Position numbers and translations under genes: made by a program. A stretch of DNA of 14,222 nt from Candidatus Collierbacteria bacterium (GTDB taxonomy: Bacteria; Patescibacteriota; Microgenomatia; UBA1400; MFAQ01): NCBI GenBank assembly GCA_903873735.1, contig CAIQPO010000045.1, forward strand, positions 1 through 14,222, given 5' to 3'. Below the pieces are notes generated by a model that worked only from the letters and a program-made list of their open reading frames with translations, had not been told where the DNA came from and ran no database searches. Shown here piece after piece: positions 8,497 to 14,106 of this stretch (within the stretch, counting starts at the first letter, position 1; the number at the start of each line of letters is the position of its first letter).

Positions 8497-9188
8497 AGAT
8501 TAAACAGATCAATAAAACTCCTAATAATGACATTAAGCTTGGCACCTGTAGCTTCGCCTTGTTTGCGAGGGTAGTGGTTGACACCAATTTCTACAATTTT
8601 GAAACCTTTTTTCTTGGCTTTGATTAGGAATTCCGAGCTGATAAAAGCTCCCCTTTCACTTTCAAGTCGGGCGATTTTGTCTACGACTTTCTTAGAAATG
8701 AGCTTGAAGCCACAATCGATGTCTTTTACCTTTAGACCAAACAAAATATTGACGATTGTTTGCCAAACAAAAGAGTTTAACTTTCTCATTTTGGACACTT
8801 TTCTACCGAGGTAGTAACCAATGACCATGTCGGCACCTGTATTGGCTTGAGTGTCTAGAAAATGGGTAATTTCTGAAAAATCAAATTGACCGTCGGCATC
8901 GATGAAGGCGATCCAAGAATATCTTGAGGCATACAGACCACTTTTGAGGGCTGCACCATAACCCCTATTGGGATTGTGGTGAATTACTTTTACATGCGAA
9001 TCTTTTTTGGCAAGAGCGTCGGCAATATCACCTGTTTTGTCTTTACTGCCATCGTTTACCAGGATTATTTCGTACTCGTCAAAGTTTGCCTCTAGATTTG
9101 TCTTGACATTTTTATAAGTCGATTTAAGGTTTGCTTCTTCGTTGTAGCAAGGCAGAAAAACACTAAGCTCTTTAATTTGTTTCGCCAT
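8478..9188 (-). CDS. GT2 polyprenyl-phosphate glycosyltransferase (DPM1/GtrB-like)
   Basis: This soluble GT-A fold enzyme shows L-S-V-F-L-P-C-Y-N-E-E near the N-terminus, I-L-V-N-D-G-S-K-D-K-T for nucleotide binding, F-I-D-A-D-G-Q-F-D with the DxD metal site, and D-I-D-C-G-F-K-L. Further on is H-Y-P-R-K-Q-G-E-A-T-G, the acceptor-side motif typical of DPM1/GtrB relatives. It should transfer a sugar from a nucleotide donor to polyprenyl phosphate. I choose ATG 9188 (M-A-K-Q, 236 residues) over ATG 9194, which would add two residues. The -10 hexamer on this strand ends at 9196, so transcription should start near 9189-9188 and the upstream ATG would fall before the RNA start. The gene heads the eight-gene operon and diverges from the PIG-V-like gene. 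Confidence 0.9.
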   Translation of the reverse strand: MAKQIKELSVFLPCYNEEANLKSTYKNVKTNLEANFDEYEIILVNDGSKDKTGDIADALAKKDSHVKVIHHNPNRGYGAALKSGLYASRYSWIAFIDADGQFDFSEITHFLDTQANTGADMVIGYYLGRKVSKMRKLNSFVWQTIVNILFGLKVKDIDCGFKLISKKVVDKIARLESERGAFISSEFLIKAKKKGFKIVEIGVNHYPRKQGEATGAKLNVIIRSFIDLFNLWKKLR

Positions 9189-9213
9189 ACCCATAAGTAT
9201 ATACTAGCTTTAG
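9177..9213. promoter_or_regulatory. Compact divergent promoter with a shared palindromic -10 element
   Basis: AGTATATACT at 9196-9205 is a perfect palindrome, so TATACT appears on both strands (plus 9200-9205, minus 9201-9196). On the plus strand it ends 8 nt before the ATG at 9214; on the minus strand it ends 7 nt before the ATG at 9188. TTGTTT at 9177-9182 stands 17 bp upstream of the plus hexamer as a weak -35. I see no convincing -35 for the minus direction. Both RNAs would start at or next to the start codon. Promoter function is inferred. Confidence 0.6.
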
Positions 9214-10329
9214 ATGAAAAGACTCTTACTTGCAGCACTAGTGTTTGTGTCTACTCTGTTGGTGTGGGCACCATTTTTAATGAAGATAGACATGCCTCTT
9301 TGGAACTTTGATTTCAAAGACGGGGGAAAAATTTTGTGGCAAAATTTTGATGGACCAAACTATTTAATAATTGAGAGAACTTGGTATGCAAGAGATAAGA
9401 TACTGGAAAATTTTTCAAATCCCTTGCCAGCAGAGTACTATCCCGCTCACTTTCCTTTGTATCCAGCGATAATCGGATTATTTGATATGTTTTTTACTGG
9501 ACCTTGGGCAATGCTTCTTTCAACCTTGGCTGGATCAATCCTGTGCATAGTGGTGTTTTATGAATACTTAAGACAGTTTAAGCTGTCGGATAATGCCAAG
9601 TGGCTGGCTGTATTGTTTTTATTTTTTCCGGCTAGGTGGGTTGCTGTTAGATCTGTAGGGTCTCCAGAGCCGTGGTTTATCGCTTTTATCCTTCTTAGTA
9701 TGCTGTTTTTTAAGAAAGGGAGGTATTTTTGGGCGGGTATTTTTGGAGCACTGGCTCAACTTACTAAAAGTCCGGCAATAATTTTATTTGCCGCATATGG
9801 TTTGGTATTGCTTACTGATTCAATAAAGCAGAAAAAAATAATCTGGAAAGCTTGGCCAATAGTGTCGATGGTACTAGCAATTCCACTACTCTTTTGGTTT
9901 TACGGAAAGATGACTGGAGATTTTTGGGCATACTTTAACAGTGGTGATAATATTCACCTTTTTTGGCCCCCATTTTCTGTTTTTGCTCCAAAAGGACAGG
10001 TTTGGGTGGGGAACTTCTGGTTAGAGGACATCATCTGGACATGGGCTGTGCTAGGAGTAGGTGTAATTAGCTTGAGAAATAAGAAACTAAAATTGGAGCA
10101 TTACTTTGCGGGGCTGTACTTCCTATCTACTTTATTTGTGGCCCACCGTGATATTAGTCGCTATATTTTGCCAGTGGTTCCTTTTGCTCTTATTGGCCTG
10201 GATGAGATCGTCTCAAGAAAAGAGGTAAAGATTGTAGCAATGATTTTGGTGGTACCAATTCTCATATACACCTGGAACTTTTTACTTCACAATACTGCCC
10301 CAGTTGCTGACTGGGCACCGTACTTGTAA
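9214..10329 (+). CDS. PIG-V-like GT-C membrane mannosyltransferase
   Basis: This 371-residue polytopic protein has a hydrophobic N-terminus (3-21), then an outer loop with N-F-D-G-P-N-Y-L-I-I (44-53) and H-F-P-L-Y-P (79-84). The order F/W-D-G-x-x-Y-x-x-I followed by F-P-L-Y-P matches the PIG-V (GPI mannosyltransferase II) group and its bacterial relatives, with D46 as the likely catalytic acid. About eight further hydrophobic segments follow. PIG-V enzymes use a polyprenyl-phosphate sugar on the outer side of a membrane, so this protein probably uses a product of the adjacent GT2 enzymes. The mannose assignment is by family analogy only. It is the only glycosyltransferase here on the plus strand. 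A bidirectional terminator follows the stop by 6 bp. Confidence 0.85.
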   Translation: MKRLLLAALVFVSTLLVWAPFLMKIDMPLWNFDFKDGGKILWQNFDGPNYLIIERTWYARDKILENFSNPLPAEYYPAHFPLYPAIIGLFDMFFTGPWAMLLSTLAGSILCIVVFYEYLRQFKLSDNAKWLAVLFLFFPARWVAVRSVGSPEPWFIAFILLSMLFFKKGRYFWAGIFGALAQLTKSPAIILFAAYGLVLLTDSIKQKKIIWKAWPIVSMVLAIPLLFWFYGKMTGDFWAYFNSGDNIHLFWPPFSVFAPKGQVWVGNFWLEDIIWTWAVLGVGVISLRNKKLKLEHYFAGLYFLSTLFVAHRDISRYILPVVPFALIGLDEIVSRKEVKIVAMILVVPILIYTWNFLLHNTAPVADWAPYL

Positions 10330-10330
10330 T

Positions 10331-10367
10331 AAAAAACCCGCTCTGGTGAGCGGGTGTTTGGTTTTTA
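10331..10367. terminator. Bidirectional intrinsic terminator between convergent genes
   Basis: An 8 bp perfect stem (10336-10343 with 10348-10355, ACCCGCTC/GAGCGGGT) closes a TGGT loop. On the minus strand it is followed directly by a run of T (10336-10331), giving a strong terminator for the 103-residue gene. On the plus strand the tail reads GTTTGGTTTTT, enough to end the PIG-V-like gene. Confidence 0.9.
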
Positions 10368-10676
10368 GTTTACTTCGATATCCAGATCAATATCATGAGC
10401 TGGATCGAGGAGTTTCAGCTTGTCGCCAACTTTTATGCCGATGCGTTGCTGTTTGTCTGACGGCTTCAGAGCCTCACCGCCATTGATGGTGATTTGGCAT
10501 TCGTAGTTGGTGTGGCTTTCGGACGGAATGATGAGCAGCAACTGATCTAGTTTTTCTAGAACAATTGAAGGAAACTCCGCCGCCAGGATGTCGAAGGTTC
10601 GGTTAAAAATATGCAAACGAGCCGACTGCTCCCGAACGTTACCAAAGACTTTACCAGACATTTGTACTTTTAACAT
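10365..10676 (-). CDS. Unrecognised 103-residue protein in the radical SAM block
   Basis: I do not recognise this protein. It is soluble-looking, with no signal peptide or membrane segment. One cysteine is visible, in N-Y-E-C-Q, followed by I-T-I-N-G-G-E-A-L. The end is acidic (P-A-H-D-I-D-L-D-I-E-V-N), and alternating hydrophobic and polar residues suggest a small beta-rich domain. An in-frame ATG exists at 10721, but it lies upstream of the -10 hexamer and of the expected RNA start. I therefore place the start at ATG 10676 (M-L-K-V-Q), where GGGAGG at 10692-10687 is a good Shine-Dalgarno site, 10 nt away. The gene has its own promoter and terminator. Its promoter-leader resembles that of the neighbouring radical SAM gene, so it may be a partner or substrate of that enzyme; this is inference only. 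Confidence 0.75.
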   Translation of the reverse strand: MLKVQMSGKVFGNVREQSARLHIFNRTFDILAAEFPSIVLEKLDQLLLIIPSESHTNYECQITINGGEALKPSDKQQRIGIKVGDKLKLLDPAHDIDLDIEVN

Positions 10677-10686
10677 ACCGATTTTT

Positions 10687-10692
10687 CCTCCC
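10687..10692 (-). promoter_or_regulatory. Ribosome binding site deciding the start of the 103-residue protein
   Basis: GGGAGG on the minus strand lies 10 nt before ATG 10676. It supports that start over the longer reading from 10721, which would begin inside the promoter. Confidence 0.7.
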
Positions 10693-10703
10693 AAGGTGCA
10701 AGA
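10693..10703 (-). promoter_or_regulatory. TCTTGCACCTT box at the predicted 5' end of the transcript (copy 1)
   Basis: The 11-base sequence TCTTGCACCTT begins 8 nt after the -10 hexamer, at or next to the expected transcription start. The identical box occurs at the identical distance in the radical SAM gene's leader (11954-11964). It could be an initially transcribed region, an operator or an RNA-level signal. Confidence 0.6.
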
Positions 10704-10711
10704 TGAGCTAT

Positions 10712-10740
10712 AGGATATCACCTGGAGCTTGAAAAGTCAA
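10712..10740 (-). promoter_or_regulatory. Sigma70-type promoter of the 103-residue protein gene
   Basis: TTGACT (10740-10735), a 17 bp spacer and TATCCT (10717-10712) form a near-consensus promoter. TGA directly before the hexamer gives an extended -10. The -35 abuts the T-run of the radical SAM gene's terminator, so the two units are insulated but packed end to end. Confidence 0.75.
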
Positions 10741-10767
10741 AAAAGAGAGGCTCTTTGAGCCTCTCTT
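10739..10767 (-). terminator. Intrinsic terminator of the radical SAM gene
   Basis: An 11 bp perfect stem (10767-10757 with 10753-10743, AAGAGAGGCTC/GAGCCTCTCTT) has a 3-base loop and continues on the minus strand into a run of six T (10744-10739). It begins 7 nt after the radical SAM stop codon. Confidence 0.9.
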
Positions 10768-10773
10768 GGGTTG

Positions 10774-11916
10774 TTATTTGCCCCACTCTCTGGGAATCAG
10801 GTGACACATGTTGCAACTTACGATGAAGGGGCAACCACTGCACTTAGGACCAGAATCTGCCTCTTCGTAGTCGGGATCTTCGTCGCAGTAGTCGGCGGCA
10901 GTCTTTGCCTGCCGTCTCTTTTCTGCAATGATGCTCTCGCGGATGGCCTTGACGGAGGCGGTGATGATTGCAGCGGCATTTTCTCCCGAATGGATGTCCA
11001 CATTGCAGAGACCGGTGGCGGCGGTGATGCATTCAGGCTTGCTGAATGTGACATGACCATCGTCTCGCACTGTAAGCGACTGCAGTGTGACACCATCTTC
11101 AATGTCGGCAGTGAAGGCATCACAGTTACCACCTTTTGGCTTTAGAACTGTAGAGTAGCCATCCAGGTAGTTGATGGTGATCTTCCCCATAAAACGGACC
11201 TTGGCCCGGAAACCGGTCCAATCGTCGCCCGAGTAGATGGTGAAGTTCACCCTCTCTGACTCGTCAAAGTCAGCGAAGTGATTTTTTACAGTTAGGCTGG
11301 TTTCATCGACAAATTTGACGATGTTTTCACCCAGGCCTTCACCGTAAACAATGTTATGAACCTTCTCTACCAACTTCTTGAGATCATCCGGGGTAACGAA
11401 AGCTTCATCAACCACCACGGTCGTAAACATATCCATGTGTTTGGGGTCGAAGCGACCCTTGGCTTTTAGTGCCTCACGACGAGCTTCGAAGCGCTTGCGG
11501 AGATCCCCAACAGTACGGATGAAGTGCCGGTCGTTGAAGCTATTCTGAAAGGAAACTTCAATGTCAGCAACACCCCGTTCGTAGTAACCGAGCGCTGCCT
11601 GGTAGTTTTCCCAGTCAAGGGGAGAACCAGAGATTCTACCAGAGGTGATGATGCCCGCCGTATAACCTAGCTCGGCGATGTATTCAATGATGGCAGCAAA
11701 GTCTGGATGTAGCAGGGGTTCACCACCGATGAGGTAGATTGAGTTGCATTCAACATTATCCGCGATCCAGCGGATACGGGATTTGATGAGATCTAAGGGT
11801 AGGTGTGCTCCTTTGGAATGTACGGTTTTGCCTTTATAGCACCACCGACAGCCACAGTAACATCGACGAGTGATTTCAACTAAGGCAGTGCCAGGGATGC
11901 GGATGGGTTTAGCCAT
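10774..11916 (-). CDS. Radical SAM protein with C-terminal SPASM-like domain
   Basis: This 380-residue protein has the radical SAM cluster motif CX3CX2C as C19, C23 and C26 in R-R-C-Y-C-G-C-R-W-C, with an extra C21. The SAM-binding G-G-E-P follows in Y-L-I-G-G-E-P-L-L-H-P. The C-terminal third looks like a SPASM auxiliary-cluster domain: G-G-N-C, then V-R-D-D-G-H-V-T-F-S-K-P-E-C, then C359, C362, C368 and C371 in K-C-S-G-C-P-F-I-V-S-C-N-M-C. SPASM enzymes typically modify peptides or proteins, or mature sulfatases; no precise function can be assigned. ATG 11916 is well supported by AGGAG 8 nt upstream. The gene has its own promoter and terminator and a higher GC content than its neighbours (32/60 in 11161-11220). 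No obvious short precursor peptide gene lies beside it; the 103-residue protein is the only local candidate partner. Confidence 0.9.
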   Translation of the reverse strand: MAKPIRIPGTALVEITRRCYCGCRWCYKGKTVHSKGAHLPLDLIKSRIRWIADNVECNSIYLIGGEPLLHPDFAAIIEYIAELGYTAGIITSGRISGSPLDWENYQAALGYYERGVADIEVSFQNSFNDRHFIRTVGDLRKRFEARREALKAKGRFDPKHMDMFTTVVVDEAFVTPDDLKKLVEKVHNIVYGEGLGENIVKFVDETSLTVKNHFADFDESERVNFTIYSGDDWTGFRAKVRFMGKITINYLDGYSTVLKPKGGNCDAFTADIEDGVTLQSLTVRDDGHVTFSKPECITAATGLCNVDIHSGENAAAIITASVKAIRESIIAEKRRQAKTAADYCDEDPDYEEADSGPKCSGCPFIVSCNMCHLIPREWGK

Positions 11917-11924
11917 GGTATTCT

Positions 11925-11929
11925 CTCCT
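11925..11929 (-). promoter_or_regulatory. Ribosome binding site of the radical SAM gene
   Basis: AGGAG on the minus strand lies 8 nt before ATG 11916, an optimal Shine-Dalgarno arrangement. Such sites are hard to find in front of the glycosyltransferase genes in this window. Confidence 0.8.
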
Positions 11930-11953
11930 GAATGAAGTTGAGAGGGGGAAATT

Positions 11954-11964
11954 AAGGTGCAAGA
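11954..11964 (-). promoter_or_regulatory. TCTTGCACCTT box at the predicted 5' end of the transcript (copy 2)
   Basis: This is identical to the box at 10693-10703 and again begins 8 nt after the -10 hexamer. An AGC triplet 3 nt before the box is also shared between the two leaders. Confidence 0.6.
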
Positions 11965-11972
11965 ATGGCTGG

Positions 11973-12001
11973 ATTATATCCTATAAGTCGATAAAAGTCA
12001 A
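11973..12001 (-). promoter_or_regulatory. Sigma70-type promoter of the radical SAM gene
   Basis: TTGACT (12001-11996), a 17 bp spacer and a perfect TATAAT (11978-11973) form the strongest promoter in the window. The -10 sits in GGAT-TAT-ATCC (11971-11981, plus strand), a small inverted repeat that could bind a regulator. It lies 12 bp past the stop of the GT2-GtrA gene. I see no terminator between them, so read-through is possible. The leader to ATG 11916 is about 48 nt. Confidence 0.85.
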
Positions 12002-12013
12002 ACCAGTGGGAGC

Positions 12014-13195
12014 CTATTTCTTCTTTTTCCAGATCACCTTGTTGTAGATAAACCAATTGTAGGGAATGGTGAAGCAAAATATTGCTAAAACAAGGAAAAG
12101 AGACCTTAGGTGATCACCAAAGAATTGTGTTCCAACAGACACAACTAAGCTAGGAATGATGATGCCACCTACGATAGAGGATAGATTAAAAGTGATAAAT
12201 TTCTTGACCATACGCTTACCAAGAGTAAGTTTTTCGTTTTTGAAGGTCCAGAGATTATTGAAAGTGAAGTTGCTGATGATGGATATTTCTGAGGCTAGGG
12301 CATTGGCAATACCGTTTCGAATCCCTACCTCTAGAGGTAAGCCAAGCATAAGTGTGCTAAAGAGATTTAGACCAAAAAGGTTGATGAAGAAGCCAAAACC
12401 ACCAATGAAGCCAAATTTTATAAATTTTTTGGTCATATCGTCGTTTAGACGAAGGAGGAAAACTGTACGGAAGATATCTTTGGCGGTTTGAGGCTCAATT
12501 TTGGATTCACCGGCAGTTCGAAGACCAAATTGGAGGGGAATTTCTTTGACTTTGGCTCCAAGCTGAATCATTTGGTAAAGAAACTCCAGTTTGTAACCAA
12601 AACTTCGTGAATACAGCTTGTCCATTTCCATGGTGTCGACAAAGCCCTTTACTCTTGAGGCTTTTAAGCCTGTGGTGGGGTCGGTAATTCGGAAAAAAGT
12701 CTTGGTGGGGAAAAACAGAATGGTGCGTGCTACAAAACCTCCAAACTCGGAAAAAAATAATCTCTTGAATCCCCAACCCTTGGGATTTGATCCCCCTTTG
12801 ATTTTTCTTGAACCAAGGACATAGTCGGCACCAGCTGAAATTTCTTTGAGCATTTGAGGAATAGTTTTGGGAGGATGCTGAAAATCTCCATCAAATTCAA
12901 TTACCACGCTAGCTCGATGCTTTTCCATGGCTCTTCTAAAGCCTTTGACATAGGCAGCTCCAATACCTTCTTTTTTGGTTTCAATTAAGAGATCAAGATT
13001 TGAAAATTTCTTTTGTTTTTCTTCTACCTTCTTCCAAGTACCGTCTGGTGATTTACCATCGACAATTAGCACCCTGCAATCGTAGTCTTTTACCTTGGGA
13101 AAGGTGATGGTAAAAAGGTGATCAATCATTTTACCGATTGAATCGACTTCATTAAACGTGGGAATGACTACTACAGCGACTGGAAGTTTTTTCAT
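12014..13195 (-). CDS. GT2 (DPM1-like) fused to a GtrA-like membrane domain
   Basis: This is a 393-residue fusion. Residues 1 to about 250 are a GT-A fold polyprenyl-phosphate sugar synthase: V-V-V-I-P-T-F-N-E (8-16), L-I-V-D-G-K-S-P-D-G-T (43-53), F-D-G-D-F-Q-H-P-P (101-109) with DxD at 102-104, and D-P-T-T-G-L-K-A (172-179). Residues of about 256-393 hold four hydrophobic segments in the GtrA pattern (F-I-K-F-G-F-I-G-G-F-G-F-F onward), a domain often tied to flipping or anchoring lipid-linked sugars. The fusion is a known DPM1 subtype. The usual D-D-N-S of the first motif reads D-G-K-S here, changing one acidic residue. It begins 5 bp after the CDGSH gene, so the two are probably co-transcribed. 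It likely supplies a lipid-linked sugar to the GT-C enzymes of the neighbouring operon. Confidence 0.92.
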   Translation of the reverse strand: MKKLPVAVVVIPTFNEVDSIGKMIDHLFTITFPKVKDYDCRVLIVDGKSPDGTWKKVEEKQKKFSNLDLLIETKKEGIGAAYVKGFRRAMEKHRASVVIEFDGDFQHPPKTIPQMLKEISAGADYVLGSRKIKGGSNPKGWGFKRLFFSEFGGFVARTILFFPTKTFFRITDPTTGLKASRVKGFVDTMEMDKLYSRSFGYKLEFLYQMIQLGAKVKEIPLQFGLRTAGESKIEPQTAKDIFRTVFLLRLNDDMTKKFIKFGFIGGFGFFINLFGLNLFSTLMLGLPLEVGIRNGIANALASEISIISNFTFNNLWTFKNEKLTLGKRMVKKFITFNLSSIVGGIIIPSLVVSVGTQFFGDHLRSLFLVLAIFCFTIPYNWFIYNKVIWKKKK

Positions 13196-13200
13196 AAAGA

Positions 13201-13437
13201 TTATTTACCCTCTTGGCATTGGCAATCTCCGCATCCACCGCAGCAACCATCAGATTCTTGTTCGATTTCTTCTCTTTTTTCGCTCTCATACCAGTAGAGT
13301 TTGTCTTTTTCTTCGTCTTTAGTGAGGTTGTGTGAGCCGTCACAGAAAGGTTGGTTCTTTGACAAACCACACATACAAATCATGTGTTCACCTACTTTGT
13401 GAGGTGCGTGGGCGGTTTTCTTTACAAGTCTAGCCAT
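13201..13437 (-). CDS. CDGSH iron-sulfur domain protein with Cys-rich tail
   Basis: This 78-residue protein contains C-M-C-G-L-S-K-N-Q-P-F-C-D-G-S-H (21-36), the full CDGSH signature. C21, C23, C32 and H36 would bind a 2Fe-2S cluster of the redox- and pH-sensitive three-Cys-one-His type. Small bacterial CDGSH proteins are cytoplasmic electron or cluster carriers of poorly known role. An acidic middle (about 41-63) leads to a tail with C65, C66, C69, C72 and C74, which is not part of the domain and may bind a second metal. TATAAT on the minus strand ends 6 nt before ATG 13437, suggesting a leaderless RNA. It is the first gene of a two-gene unit with the GT2-GtrA fusion and is divergent from trmD. 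Confidence 0.93.
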   Translation of the reverse strand: MARLVKKTAHAPHKVGEHMICMCGLSKNQPFCDGSHNLTKDEEKDKLYWYESEKREEIEQESDGCCGGCGDCQCQEGK

Positions 13438-13443
13438 ATTTGT

Positions 13444-13449
13444 ATTATA
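13444..13449 (-). promoter_or_regulatory. -10 element of the CDGSH / GT2-GtrA unit
   Basis: TATAAT on the minus strand ends 6 nt before ATG 13437, so the transcript would begin at or within a base or two of the start codon. No clear -35 is visible. It lies 7 bp from the opposing trmD -10, so only one polymerase could occupy the region at a time. Confidence 0.65.
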
Positions 13450-13456
13450 CCTACTT

Positions 13457-13462
13457 TATAAT
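13457..13462 (+). promoter_or_regulatory. -10 element of trmD
   Basis: TATAAT ends 8 nt before ATG 13471, whose position is fixed by the conserved TrmD N-terminus. GAGG at 13465-13468 is too close to the ATG (2 nt) to be a normal ribosome binding site. This supports leaderless or near-leaderless transcription. Confidence 0.65.
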
Positions 13463-13470
13463 TAGAGGAT

Positions 13471-14106
13471 ATGGTAATTGATATTTTAACGATATTTCCA
13501 GAAATGTTTGAGGGAGTCTTTGGTACATCTATTATCGGTCGAGCCAAGGGTACCGGACTGGTGACTATCAATATTCACAACTTGAGAGACTGGAGCGATG
13601 ACAACTACAAAAGTGTAGATGGTCGACCTTATGGTGGTGGGGCAGGTATGGTGATGAGAGTGGATGTGGTGGATAGGGCAACTTCGACTTTACGGAAAGA
13701 GAAGACAAAGGTAATTTTGATGGATACCAAGGGAGAGGTTTATAGCCAAAAGAAGGCAGAGAGCCTAAAGGCGGAAGAACACCTCATTTTTATCGCCCCA
13801 CATTTTGAAGGTATAGATCACCGAGTGCATGAACACTTGGCTGATTTTGTATTCTCAATTGGAGGCTATGTGCTTTCTGGAGGCGAGCTGCCGGTGATGG
13901 TGGTGGTGGATTCAATTATTAGACTCTTGCCTGGGGCGCTGGGTAACCCAGACTCACTAACTGAAGAGTCTTTTAGTGAAAATTTTGAGGTGGAGTATCC
14001 ACAGTACACCAGACCGGGAGAGTACAAGGGATGGGAGGTGCCAGAAATTTTACTCTCGGGCGACCATAAAAAAATTGCTGATTGGCGAAAGAGTGGTGGG
14101 AACTAA
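13471..14106 (+). CDS. trmD: tRNA (guanine37-N1)-methyltransferase
   Basis: This 211-residue SPOUT methyltransferase makes m1G37 in tRNAs reading CUN, CCN and CGG codons, preventing +1 frameshifts. The N-terminus I-D-I-L-T-I-F-P-E-M-F (3-13), D-G-R-P-Y-G-G-G-A-G-M (50-60), H-F-E-G-I-D-H-R-V (111-119) and the SAM-binding knot Y-V-L-S-G-G-E-L-P (133-141) are all present, as are R151 and Q-Y-T-R-P (178-182). Two oddities stand out. The segment that is D-S-F in E. coli, whose Asp169 is the proposed general base, reads E-S-F (E166). The protein also ends at W-R-K-S-G-G-N, about 40 residues short of E. coli TrmD, so the end of the C-terminal tRNA-binding domain is missing. It stands alone, without rpsP, rimM or rplS next to it in this window. 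Confidence 0.96.
   Translation: MVIDILTIFPEMFEGVFGTSIIGRAKGTGLVTINIHNLRDWSDDNYKSVDGRPYGGGAGMVMRVDVVDRATSTLRKEKTKVILMDTKGEVYSQKKAESLKAEEHLIFIAPHFEGIDHRVHEHLADFVFSIGGYVLSGGELPVMVVVDSIIRLLPGALGNPDSLTEESFSENFEVEYPQYTRPGEYKGWEVPEILLSGDHKKIADWRKSGGN

Noticed and set aside
10677..10721. Longer N-terminus for the 103-residue protein, starting at ATG 10721
   Set aside because: That ATG lies upstream of the -10 hexamer and predicted RNA start, and the added residues are encoded by the leader, the box and the Shine-Dalgarno site themselves.
10771..11145. 124-codon plus-strand open frame opposite the 3' part of the radical SAM gene
   Set aside because: It lies antisense to the SPASM region, begins in the radical SAM gene's stop area without a promoter or ribosome binding site, and has no recognisable domain. 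High GC makes such shadow frames likely.
13152..13370. Alternative minus-strand frame across the CDGSH gene
   Set aside because: The overlapping frame at 13201-13437 has the complete CDGSH signature and a -10 element, so this one is a shadow.
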